In this document: positions 52,092 to 62,387 of the stretch, piece by piece
How positions within the stretch are numbered: the first letter of the stretch is position 1
Layout of the letters: the number at the start of each line of letters is the position of its first letter
Assembly (NCBI GenBank): GCA_033558025.1
Contig: JAUCEF010000007.1
Coordinates: 5,208,001 to 5,272,000 of the forward strand
Source of the DNA: Phytophthora sp. 'mugwort'
Taxonomy: Eukaryota; Oomycota; Peronosporomycetes; Peronosporales; Peronosporaceae
Reading direction: 5' to 3'
Length of the DNA stretch: 64,000 bases
Position numbers and translations under genes: made by a program
Notes under the pieces: model-generated
What the model saw: the letters and a program-made list of their open reading frames with translations, nothing else
Told to the model about the DNA's origin: nothing
Databases searched by the model: none

Positions 52092-53587
52092 TGTGATGTA
52101 GCGGAATCGGTCAAAATACGATTAAGACCTGATCCGCTTACCAACTGCGCCCAGACCCGACTAACAGAATGGTCCCCCGATGATCCGTGATCAGCCAAAC
52201 TTGCTCTCACCTTGTGTACCCGTCGGTGGACTGGATCTGCTCTCTTGGGACTCCGAATGATGCAGCGATGTAAAGTGTAAAGTCTTGAATGTCCTGGTGG
52301 GACGCGGTGACGTGGAGCAGCGCGGAAGTCTTCGCTCTGTTGCCGTTATTGGTTCCGAGCTGATGTAGTGGACCTTCGATAGGCAGCCTGGACTTGATCT
52401 GAGGCCTAGGTTGCCGTGTGATGTTGTTCCTTTTCTTTCCTCGAGTTGCTTGCTTCCTTTAGCGGGATCTTGCGAGTTGAGAGTCGAAGCGATCGTTGGC
52501 CAAGCACTGAATGCCGATCGATCGGGTATGCGCTTGAACAGAAGTTCGCTAAACGTGGGAGAGGGTCGGCCAATATACGATCCGATCCTTTCACAGCGAC
52601 ACTTGATCTGCTACCTTGGACTTGTTGATATCTTGGAGGGCCAATGTAGATCCCTTCCTGCGGTACTTAAAAACGCCGACGTAATCCAATGCAAATCCGA
52701 GTCTGATTGTTGTTTATCCTTTTCTTGTCCTATACTCCCATCCTGAACCCTATCTCGTACCACCTGAACCTCCTGAATCATGCCTTTCTTCAACCACTCA
52801 ACACGTACCGTCGTCACACTTGCCCATCCCCGAGGATGATTGCTGATACCTTTTCGAATCCCGATCTGCCAGATCGAGGATGTCAGAACATGTATGTCGA
52901 TCGACACGATCTGCTCGATCTTGACCGCAAGATCGATCTGATCTGCCCGATCTCGAATGGCGGGGTGCAGGCCGATCGAGGGACGCCGGATCAACACGAG
53001 CTTCCGAACCTTGAATGCCCGATCGGACCGATCTTTTGAGCCTTGAACGCTGGTTCGGCTTGATCTGCTCGATCCACCATCGATCTGCTCGACCCCGACT
53101 GCAAGATCGACCCGGCCTATCCGATCTCGGGCGACAGGGTGTAGCTCGATCTGCGGTGGCCGGACCAACCTGATCTTCCACAACTTGAACGTCTGACCGG
53201 GTCATCTGCCGGATCTCACCATCAATCGGCCCGACCTCGAATGTCCGATCGACTTGACTAATCTGATCGCGATCGACCGAGTATAACTCAACCCGCGAAC
53301 GCCAGATCAGCACGATCGGGGTCCGACCGAGGCCAAGACGGAGTTCGATCCGACTAGTATCGACTCCGTCGTCGCTGGCCAGTCCTGCTCTCTTGTATTT
53401 CCCCGATCCAGGCTTCGAATATCCATCCGATCCCCTTTACACCCCGGACTAAGCCGAATGCCGTCCCGCCTTTACCTCGTATTTTGATCCGGCTCGATCG
53501 CCCCGTCTCTTCACAGCTGGGGTCGCCTTTCTCACCGATCTGGCCATTCCTTGGGGATGTGATATTCTTGGTTGACGCTTCTCCACA
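52092..53587 (-). repeat. Diverged solo LTR of the gypsy family
   Basis: It begins TGTGATGTAGCGGAATCGG and ends CGCTTCTCCACA, like the LTRs of the gypsy element at 9.9-20.3 kb. Strong similarity covers about the first 770 bp (to about 52860). The CGATC-rich middle (52860-53340) keeps the composition but not the sequence. No internal region or second LTR follows and no matching target duplication is visible (GGGT versus GATT), so it is an older solo LTR, perhaps with eroded flanks. Confidence 0.85.
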
Positions 53588-54640
53588 GATTGGTGAGGCA
53601 TGAGGCCTTCCATGGTTGAGCAGAGTGCATGCCGCTCATGGCGTCAACAACTGATCATGACTATGAGACCCTGCGCGTCAATGGATTGATGAAGCCTGTG
53701 GCTTCCATAGCATAAATGCTCCGACCCGCTCCGAACTGTACAGAAACGGTGCTTTTGGAGGGGTGTCACATTTAAGGTATCACCTGTTCATGAACCAACC
53801 AGCCTTTAAGGCTCGCTGCGCTCGCAGGTGACAGAACCTTAAGCCCGCTACGGCTCGCCCGATTAGCCTCCGCCCACCAACATGGCAAGCGAAGTCCTGG
53901 GTTTGCATCCGCCTGTTCCGCTCACGATACAAACCGCAGGCATACTCGCTTCGCTCGTCCGTGGCATCCCTCCCAATGCTCCGACCAATAAGCGAACGGG
54001 GCAACAACGTTATCTTATAGAATGTATGCATAACGATTTGTCCAGGGGTAGGGCTATCGTACTATATTCGGTCGGAGCGTGACTAGGCAATTGTATGAGA
54101 CGCACTTAAGTACGGTCGGAGATGTCATCCATAGCGGAGTGCTTGCTGCTCGCAAGCGAGCTATCTTACTGTGCTTTGTATAGATATATGTTTGTACTAA
54201 TACACTTTCGACATTCCACCAGACGCAACGGGGCTTGGAGAATAACGCGAGCTGCAGAGCGACCATGGGCGGACGGCTCCAAGTCGCCACCAACCTCATT
54301 ATTTCGTGTTTCGAGCACTACCATGAAGCAAATCTGATATTGGTGTGGTTTACACAACTACAACGTCGATGGCGGTGGTTTACTGCCAAACCGTATGCTT
54401 AGTGTGTTTTCTGGGTCGACAGCTCACGGCTGAGAAAATGAGGACAGGCGTGCGTTTGAGATACTAGGATCTGCATCGGTTACTGAAATGCCGGTGTCAC
54501 TTCAGAAGATTGTCTCCGGACGAAATAACATTGCTCCTGCTTGATATTTGCGATTGTTGCTGCTGCATTGTGCTACAGGCCGCTGCGTGTTACAATGCAC
54601 TGGCTTTAGGCGGTCGATTCTCCTCCGGGGTTAAAGCGAG
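53588..54640. other. Gene-free stretch with a possible MITE
   Basis: No coding signal is seen. It contains repeated ATGCTCCGACC / GGTCGGAGCGT words (see the separate repeat entry) and short GC-rich palindromes such as GCTCGCAAGCGAGC near 54153. Confidence 0.35.
53716..54080. repeat. Possible MITE with 11-bp inverted ends
   Basis: ATGCTCCGACC occurs at 53716-53726 and 53976-53986, and its near-complement GGTCGGAGCGT at 54070-54080. Either left copy could pair with the right one. No target duplication is established. Confidence 0.35.
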
Positions 54641-54950
54641 CGTATAAGACTTGAAGCACTCTCGTCGGCTTCACTTCACTTGCTTTAGCCACAACGGTAC
54701 ACAAGAAACACTGCTTTGGCACAGGTGCCAACAGCTATAAGGCGGGTGCGCGAGCCTAAATCGATCTCGCTACCAAAATAGTCGGAAAAACTACCTGCCC
54801 AACGCCTCCTCCAGCGCACGACTGCTCACCGCCGCTGCAATCTTCTTGCACGTTCTCCTTTTCTGCAGTCGGTCGTCATCTCAGCCTCACTCCGCTTTTC
54901 GTCGCCTCCCAACCAAGTCTCCAGCCGGTCAACGCCTTTTCCCTTTTAAC

Positions 54951-55817
54951 ATGCCGGTGGTACACAACCGATACCGAGTAATCAGCAGCCTCAGCTCGAC
55001 GCTCTACGGGTGGGTCTTCGCCTGCGAGGATTTGCACGGCACCTTCGCACCTGTCGTCATCAAGCAGGTCTCGCTCGAGCGCATGGCAAATTTCATGAAG
55101 GAGCACCCAAGCGATGGGCATACCCCAGACAATCCGATTGTTGAGAAGGACGTCGGTGGCATTATTCGAGACGCTGGTGGCCATCCAAACCTCGTGCGGT
55201 ATACCGACTCGTTCATCGAGAAGCAGACGCTATATCTAGTAATGGAGCACTGTGCCGACGGCGACCTGCACGACTATCTCAGCAAACGTCGACAGCGGAC
55301 TTTATCGTGTATGAACGCACTGAGCGTCCTATCACAAGTAGCAGCGGGTTTGGCATTCCTGCATCAGCACGGCATCGCGCACCGGGACATTTCGCTTGAG
55401 AACATTATGTTACACCGTGGCCGATGCAAGCTGGGGGATTTTGGGTTGGCCACTTATGCTCGACGAGGTGGTGGTCGTCATGTGGGCAAGAAGAACTACA
55501 TGGCACCCGAGGTCGTTGCCGGTGATCTATACGACTCCAAGGCCGCAGACGTTTGGTCACTGGGCATCGTGTTCTTCATCATGCTGACAGGGTCGCCTCT
55601 AGTAACTCAGGCGTCCATGACTGCGAAGTCATTTCGTGCGTTTAAGCAAGTTGGAGTGGCAACTGTGTTGGAATCGTGGGGCGTAGCGAGCTCCATGTCG
55701 TGCAACGCGCTGCACCTGCTGGCGGGCATGCTGGAGATCGACCCACAGAAGCGCCTGACGGTTGAGGAGGTGCTAAAGCATACCGCCATGAACGAGTGGT
55801 TTAACTCGGTAGCCTAG
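54951..55817 (+). CDS. Ser/Thr protein kinase, 288 aa, HRDxS catalytic loop
   Basis: I start the protein at the ATG giving MPVVHNRYRV, because the upstream in-frame extension has no ATG. The protein is a kinase domain and little else. It has the VAIK-type lysine in VVIKQV (K38), the hinge LYLVMEHCADGDLHDYL, the catalytic loop HRDISLENIML (H144-N151), DFG at 163-165, APE at 185-187, then DVWSLGIVFFIMLTG. The final helix has RLTVEEVLKH. In the catalytic loop Ser replaces the Lys usual in Ser/Thr kinases (HRDxKxxN). The glycine-rich loop is atypical (SLSSTLYGWV). The substrate is unknown. A TATA-like GTATAAGA at about 54641 and a pyrimidine-rich TCACTTCACTT lie upstream; AATAAA is at 55897-55902. 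Confidence 0.88.
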   Translation: MPVVHNRYRVISSLSSTLYGWVFACEDLHGTFAPVVIKQVSLERMANFMKEHPSDGHTPDNPIVEKDVGGIIRDAGGHPNLVRYTDSFIEKQTLYLVMEHCADGDLHDYLSKRRQRTLSCMNALSVLSQVAAGLAFLHQHGIAHRDISLENIMLHRGRCKLGDFGLATYARRGGGRHVGKKNYMAPEVVAGDLYDSKAADVWSLGIVFFIMLTGSPLVTQASMTAKSFRAFKQVGVATVLESWGVASSMSCNALHLLAGMLEIDPQKRLTVEEVLKHTAMNEWFNSVA

Positions 55818-56774
55818 GAATAGATGTGTCATCGTAGTCCTGTATCGTTAACGCTCTTCTTGATGAAATATGATAAATAAGCTCCTCCCGATCTGTAATA
55901 AACATGTTTGATTACTGGAGTTTGATTGGAGGTTGTTTAAGCTTAGGTCAGGTGAAGCCGTAGCAACTTCAAGGATCGAGTTGTCTACGCTTGCGCGAAC
56001 GACGCGATGAACGCAACCCTTATATGTTAAATTTAATGGCCGAGGCTTGATTTCTCCGGTCGAGGTCGAGGTCGAAGTGCGCTGTCACCTGGAATACCAA
56101 CCCACCAGCAGAAATCGGAGGGTATGGCCACCAGTTAGCAAAAGAAAGGTAAAATTAATTATGTTGTCTTAGCTGAGCTCTAACTGGCCTTTCACGACAG
56201 CTTGCCACGAATTCCTACAGCTTCTAGAATTCGCGTTCTAGAAGCTCTTGCACCAGTTTGGGCTTTGCCATCGTTCTTATGCAAAGCGACAGAGACGAGA
56301 GGTTCGCTACAGACAGTCCACGGAGGGTTAAGAGTAGCGTTAAAAACGAGTAGTAATATCTGCGGAACCTTGGATATTAATTGCATATACCTATGCGACT
56401 ACTTCGTCCTCAGCTTCAGCTTGTCGAATTGGACGCCCCCAATCCCTCTTTCTCCAAGGAGCCTCTGATGGCACACAATAATTGATTGGGACATTGCGAT
56501 GGTCATGCAGCACCTCAAACGTAGCAAGCATTGGTTCGACACGTATGCTCCACTTGACCGGAGCGATCTGCCAATCGAAACCCAGCGATGCCAGTTGATC
56601 CACGTTTCCAAAAATATTGCGAGAGTGAGCGGATATTGCGCAGCCCCAAGCTCAGCACCCTCCCCCAACATCGCCAAACCCAACATGAAGAACGCCGAGT
56701 TGTGAAGCTTCTCTTCAAGGATCCGACCTCGACGGAGAGGACCTTCAGCCTGTGCAACGAGTAGAGAATGTAAA
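55818..56774. other. Intergenic; one unassigned minus frame
   Basis: A 143-codon minus frame (56399-56830) is open but has no recognisable motif and overlaps a plus frame of similar quality. I cannot support a gene here. Confidence 0.35.
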
Positions 56775-56880
56775 CGGTTGAGCCAATCCGGTTTGATCCG
56801 ACTCAGAACCGGTTCGAACCGGTCAAGCAAACAACCGGATCAAACGGGATTTGATCCGGTTGACATCGAATTTCATTCGG
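56775..56880. repeat. Cluster of ACCGGTT/CCGGTTTGATCCG words
   Basis: Short related motifs, partly palindromic (AACCGGTTCGAACCGGTC), are repeated about six times in 100 bp. They lie ~300 bp upstream of the hAT coding start and could be its subterminal transposase-binding repeats. Confidence 0.5.
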
Positions 56881-57176
56881 TAAAACTATACTAATCATGC
56901 TTCAATGTTACTCAGCGATTTTCGTTTGATCTGATCAATGTGATACGAGGATAACGACCAGCAGAGGTTTCCCTGAGGCATGATGGGCTTGACCGCTACG
57001 CGGGAGCCGAGAACCTCCCGCGGGGAGAGAGGGCGAAAGACTGCTCCAGGTCGTTTCAGGCCTCACGCTCATTCTCCGATTTTGTCGCTTCATCGCGAGA
57101 CCCACCGAGCTCACGCTCTTTCCTAGACAGATTTCGCGCGTCGCCCACCAGCGGACTAAGGAATCCTTACCCAACT

Positions 57177-58105
57177 ATGGACAGTGGCGCCTCCAGCAGC
57201 TCCACTGTTTCTTCTATCGGCCCCTCCATCTCCTCCATCGGGGCTATCGACTCTGTCGACCAGAAGCGCAAGAACGCATCGGAGTTTACATAGCAGAGCT
57301 CAGTACCGGCGACTATAATGCGTGCACATACGACTTGCAGGTATGGAGAAGCCGGCAGACGGGGAATTTCAGGAAGTACCTCATTGATCATCATGTCGGC
57401 ATCTACAGGAATGGTAACGCCGTCCAATCTGTTCCTCGAGGCGTTTTCCGCGCAGCAGCAACTGTGATGACATCTGAATTTGTAAGAAACGTTGACAATA
57501 AGTTGGTCAAATGGATCGTCGTGAATTTTCAGCCTTTTGCCGTCGTCGATCAAAAGAAGTTTGTGGAGTTCTGCAACGACTTGCGCCCAGAGTACAATGT
57601 TCCGTGCCAACAGACGATTCGGAAGAGCGTACTCGATCAGTGGAAGGCGGAGAAGAATATCACTCGCTTTGAGCTTCGTCGCGAAGTTGCTGGTCGTCGT
57701 GCCAGCTTCACGACTGATATGTGGACGTCTCCATCGAAGCGGGGGTACATGGTGATCACCATGCATTTTATTGACAGCACTTGGGAGATGCGCTCTGTCA
57801 TTGCATTTACGCGTATGATGTATCCACACAACTGGAAAGCGTCTCGCGGACCACTTTATTCGAGCACTGAAAGACATGGATGCCTTTCTGCCCAGGTCCA
57901 TTTGGACAGTTACAGTGGACAACGCCACCAACAACACGAATATGGTAGCGGAGAGGAACGATCGCCTGCAGCGCGACATTGACAGACTTGTGCGAACGGT
58001 CCTCGTCGAATCGCCGGAGCCGGGATCACCGCGTGGGCAAAGGAATACCTGGTCTGCAAGAACACACACACTGCCCCGTCATATCCGCAAGCGCACAGCG
58101 AGCTG
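57177..58105 (+). mobile_element. hAT-superfamily transposase relic
   Basis: The first ATG gives a Ser-rich start and stops at a TAG in frame. The body continues at 57335-57982 with FVRNVDNKLVKWIVVNFQPF, VVDQKKFVEFCNDLRPEYN and QQTIRKSVLDQW. SFTTDMWTSPSKRGYMVIT follows (first catalytic Asp region), then FIDSTWEMRSVIAF. In another frame MDAFLPRSIWTVTVDNATNNTNMV supplies the second Asp region (TVDNATNN). The C-terminal dimerisation domain is missing, because the sequence runs into the neighbouring MULE. A 300-codon frame on the opposite strand is only its shadow. Confidence 0.78.
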
Positions 58106-58395
58106 AAGGCCCCTCTCCCCGCCGCACAAGCATGTATTTAGGAACACAGGCCGTGGGGAAGAAGCGACCTCCGTCCGGTATGGGGATCGGTGACTCAGTA
58201 ATGCTTCGTGTCGATGACGACGTGGAGCTTGTCATTTCAGATAACGTCGTTACGCCAGGTAACTCAAGCAGAACTAGTGATTCAAGTACCGGCCACGACG
58301 TCTCCGACTATGGACCTCCGCTGAAGGAGACCCAGTTCAAGTCCTGGGAAGATTTCCACGGCTTCATTGAGGCCTATCAGTCTCACTCTTACCAG

Positions 58396-58467
58396 GTAAG
58401 TATCAACTTTATATTCAGTACGTCACCAATTTTCTCGCATGGCTATTTGTATGCAATATTTAGATTT
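58396..58467 (+). other. Probable intron in left MULE
   Basis: A strong donor (CAG|GTAAGT) and acceptor (TATTTAG|ATTTT) join the conserved N-terminal block to the next one. Confidence 0.6.
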
Positions 58468-59354
58468 TCCGTATCAGAACAAATCCTGCGGCTGCTGAGC
58501 GCAATGCGAAGATAAAAAGTCGAAGAGGACGGCATCGTAATTCCTGAACACCTCGGATACTTTGTGAAGACTCAGTTTGCACGCACAGCGGAAAGTACAA
58601 GGCTCGCAGGAACGGGAAACGACTTCGACAGGAGTCAGGACATAGGGGTTGCACAGCCCAGGTAAGGTTTCTATGCTTGGAGCTGCTCATACCATTAGTG
58701 CACGATTGGTGTCAGACGGTCTCAACAATTACCGAACGGGTACAGTGCCTACCAGACGGGCACATTGATATCAATCGGGCTCGATTTGGTGCTGGACGGG
58801 TACGATTGGCGTTGTAAATTTGCTAGATTAATACGAGATTTTGTATTGGTTTGTCTAGATTAATGTGGGTGCGAGGCTTATCGACGATGCAGCAGGGACG
58901 TTTGTTGTCTGCGCCACGGAGAGCAATTTACTTCACAACCACAATTTGACGAAGCAATTGCAGTACCTAATATGCATCAGTCCGCGCGCCTGCTGTGCTA
59001 CAAACTTGGATGTATTACGGAAGGCGGGAGCAAAGAAAGCAGGCGCCCGCAAGTACCTTATCGAGAATTCAGACTGAAATCCGAACAACCGTGATGTGTA
59101 CAATATCGTCCGTCGACTGAAGGAGGCTGATAAAGGGCTAGGTCGAAATACAAGCTCAACACGGTTAAAGGCACGGATGACTGAGTTTGGTGAAGAAGAA
59201 GGAAATGTTGGTCGTATTTTCGTCGATCGTTTCGGCGAAAAGGTACATTTTCACATGAGTTTGAATGAATAATTACACTTAACGTTCCGCTAACACGTTC
59301 CGTTTGCTTCCGGCAACATGTATTACGCTTCAAACAAATCCAATGCGATCAATG

Positions 59355-60966
59355 TTCGACCAATTTTTTTGAAGTTATCATGATCGACGCAGCCCATGGC
59401 ACTAATGCTGCAAAGTACAAGGTGTTTTCTTTTTATGGCCCACGACGCGTTTGGGCATGGATAGTTTGCTCAGCATGCTCTCGTTCAGAACGAACGTCGT
59501 ACTACGCTTCTGACCGCACTCGAAGAATTCAAGAAGAATAACCCAGTGTGGGTTAAAGTCCAGTGCCCGACAAAGATTTTACTGAGATGTTCGTTCTGAA
59601 GACTTCATTTCCGAACGCTACTATCATAATCTGCCAATTTCACGCCCTCAACTACCTCCGCGAAGAAATAGCTTTATCGGACTACGGATTTACCTTATGA
59701 CAAAAAGATCAACTGCGGAGTACGATCGGTCTACTTGTGTACGCGAAGACGGAGCTAAAGTATGAGAAACATCGGACGTATCTGCGGTTCTTTACTAACA
59801 ATGGGCAAAACGGCAACATTGCGGGCCATCGGCAAACTTATACGAAGCCAGTATTCCAGATTGCGTTGGTGACGAAACGTCTACTGGGGAACCTCGCGAT
59901 GAGGATTCATCTACACATCGATTTGAGGTGTACCTCACAAAAATGGGATAGTTGTCGTGAATTATGGTGTGGCTACAACCGCCAAAATGCTGTTGCTGTG
60001 GGAATAACAAAAAAACAATCGGCTCGAATCATCGTGGAAACAACTGAAGGAGTGGGTCGTTTCATTCATGGAGTTGGACGAGTGCATTGCGTCGATTATG
60101 TACTACCAAGACTCTGCAAGAAAAAGTTTTTCGTGATCGCGTCTTTAAAGTCTCGACTGTACATAATCCAGAGTACGATCGCGAAATGTCCGTCGTCGCT
60201 AATATTGTAAGCTAGCACGCCTGCAAGCTGTTTTGACGCAATACCAGTACGCGAGACGTCAGGATACCACCTACCGTTTCTATGAAGCATTTCCGGACAT
60301 ATACTTCATCAAGAACGAATCAATAGAGTAAGACGCTCTCGATGAGCCACACATTGACTACGTAGTGAACAAGATAAAGTGGGAATGCTCCTGCTTATTT
60401 ATGATCACGCGGTTATTGCCGTGTCCTCACGTCTTCTTCATACGGTTGGCGCTAGGAAAAGAAATGGTTATTCTTACCCAACTACTACATCGAAGATGAT
60501 TGCTCTCTTCAATTCGCGCAGCGGTCCCGCCTCCAGATCTCTCGTCCCCGTCATTTGCAGTCGACAACGTAATCGAAGAGGTCCAGACGCCATGGAACTA
60601 CAATAGGAAGTACCGTGAGGTTAACAGTGTAGCCAGCGCCATTTGTGATACGACGGCTGGCGTGCGCATGTCCGAGTATCGTACAGCGATGCAAGCGCTC
60701 CGCCAAGTGACCGACATATTCAAGCAGCGTAAATTCGAACGGCTGGTTAACGGATCGGGCCATACGGAGTTAATTAATCTGTCAAACGAGACAGATATAC
60801 CCCCTACAGAGATCGATATCCCATCGGGCAGCCCTTCCGGCAAGAGTACGGCCATGCGGACATGGTGTTGGAGACCAACAGCGAGACGGGCACCCAGACG
60901 GGCGTGACGGAGGCAGGGGAACAACAAACGGGCGTGGAAGCTGCTACGAGAACTAAGGCGGGCGTT
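59355..60966. repeat. Left arm of a large inverted repeat
   Basis: It is reverse-complementary to 62388-64000 over about 1.61 kb. I found only two differences: one A added in a run near 59940/63415, and one C/T change near 60873/62481. The arm covers the MULE catalytic and C-terminal region. Confidence 0.95.
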
Positions 60967-60986
60967 CCGCGGCAACGCTAATGAGT

Positions 60987-62380
60987 TTATAAAGTGTCCA
61001 TATCCACATCGCCAAAACCATATTTAAATGTAGAAATGAAAAGCACTTGTAGTAAGTCGCTGCTTACATGCACATACAGAGATATCTGTACCGCAAGGAG
61101 TAAAAAAAACCTTCTTGCCAAACGCTTCGAAAGTGTGGTACTCGACAAAAGCTCAAAGGCGAGAAGCACGTACATACCGCAGTTGTAGCTGTCGAACTGA
61201 ACGCCGAGGTTGCCTTCTACCTTGCGAATTCTGTAACACTTTTCTTGAGAATCAAGTATCAGCCGTACTATCATCTCCGCTACTACCCGCACTTTCGATG
61301 TTTAAGACGAACTCATGGAGTCATATATTTGTATGTCATCTTCGATAGGTCGATCATGATGCAGCACGAGTACACCTCACTCAGGTTGATCGGGAAGAGT
61401 ATTTTCTCGTCCGATATGCCATAGAAAATCTCGCACAGCACATCAAGATTAGCTTGAACCTTACCGCCCCGGTAAATTCTAACGATGGAGGGATCCACAA
61501 TAACGACATCGGGGTTTTGGCCGAACAAATATCCTTTACCGAGCGCATTGTCGAGTCCCCTAAGCATCCCCACGCGGCGAGATCTAAAGCTTCGATCTAG
61601 CATGTACACATATTACTTAAGCCGGAGGACTCCATGTGAAAATCGTATGATAACTTACCTTTGATGAGAGGATCGGCATGGACATAAGTCTGTAAGGTAG
61701 ATCTTAATCTTGAATTGCGATGAAGGAACCAACATTCAGTGTAAAATCTATACTATCGATCCAGTGCAACGCCTTGTTAATTTCAGCGATAATTTTTTGA
61801 GCCCGATGAAACTTGTGCATGATGCTAAGCGTAGAAGAGGCGTATAAACCAACACCCACAATTTCAATCGCGATATCCCTCTCCGCTAAATTAGGGTGTT
61901 TAGCCTGTAGGGCTGTAATTTTGGACATACACTTGATTAGCAAAACATTTTTTTTTGAAAATGCGAACGATTTCGGAAGCCTGGGTCAACGGTCGTTTAA
62001 GCTTGGAGATTTGTTAAGCAATTGTTGGCTTCGTCTTGTGGAAATCATACAATTTGAATTGCTGTATAGTATCCGCAGCCATTTCGTACGTAGGATCTCC
62101 CCGAAGACAGTCTTCCACAGATGTGATACTCAGTATTTTATCAAGCATCTCTCAGTCTTCTTTTGCCATTGAGATAAAGAGGTTTCGCTGAGCTTTCTTA
62201 GCTTTTGGCTTCTGCTTTGGACGTCCTCATGGCCTCTCGGGATTTTCAATTTCAAAATCATCGGAGAATCCAACTTCCTCCAGTCGATCGCAGGTATCAC
62301 TCTTTTTCTTTGTCACATTCGATGAAGCTTTACTGGGCAAAACCTGACTTGGTTCTGGATTGTCATCAGCGTAGCCGTCC
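60987..62380 (-). pseudogene. Ulp1-like (C48 cysteine peptidase) module downstream of MULE, degenerate
   Basis: Read on the minus strand, this continues the right-hand MULE. It starts with a GRPKQKPKAKKAQ-type basic linker (about 62190-62230). A region at 61704-61943 follows (NLAERDIAIEIVGVGLYASS, KALHWIDSIDFTLN). Next, ending at 61313, are ILFPINLSEVYSCCIMIDLSK and then a YDSM-like motif in a shifted frame. Last is GVQFDSYNCGMYVLLAFELL (60987-61292) with the catalytic Gln and Cys. This order (His, Asp, Gln, Cys) is that of SUMO proteases of the Ulp1 family. The His position (usually HW) reads YS, and there are frame breaks, so it is probably inactive. Ulp1 modules are known as passengers in some plant MULEs. 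Confidence 0.7.
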
Positions 62381-62387
62381 CGCCGTC

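Larger units (their letters stand above)
58110..60966 (+). mobile_element. MULE transposase, left copy (plus strand)
   Basis: The N-terminal FAR1/FLYWCH-like region starts at about 58250-58395 (TQFKSWEDFHGFIEAYQSHS) and passes a clear intron (GTAAGT at 58396 to TTTAG at 58464). It continues IFRIRTNPA, ERNAKIKSRRGRHR. Then come VLRKAGAKKAGARKYLIENSD and LKARMTEFGEEEGNVGRIFV. The DDE core has VIMIDAAHGTNAAKYK (first Asp), MAHDAFGHG, FAQHALVQNERRTTLLTAL, after a shift PDKDFTEMF (second Asp), CQFHALNYLREEIALS and NNRLESSWKQLKEWV (Glu). Stops and frameshifts are scattered. From 59355 onward it is duplicated in inverse orientation at 62388-64000. Confidence 0.8.

Noticed and set aside
54846..54950. 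Extended kinase start 35 codons upstream
   Set aside because: It would begin at TTG, the extension has no kinase or targeting motif, and a good ATG lies exactly before the family-typical start.
56399..56830. 143-codon minus frame
   Set aside because: No motif, and a competing plus frame; it overlaps the ACCGGTT repeat cluster.
57167..58069. 300-codon open frame on the minus strand
   Set aside because: It lies exactly opposite the hAT transposase, which has recognisable family motifs; the minus reading has none.
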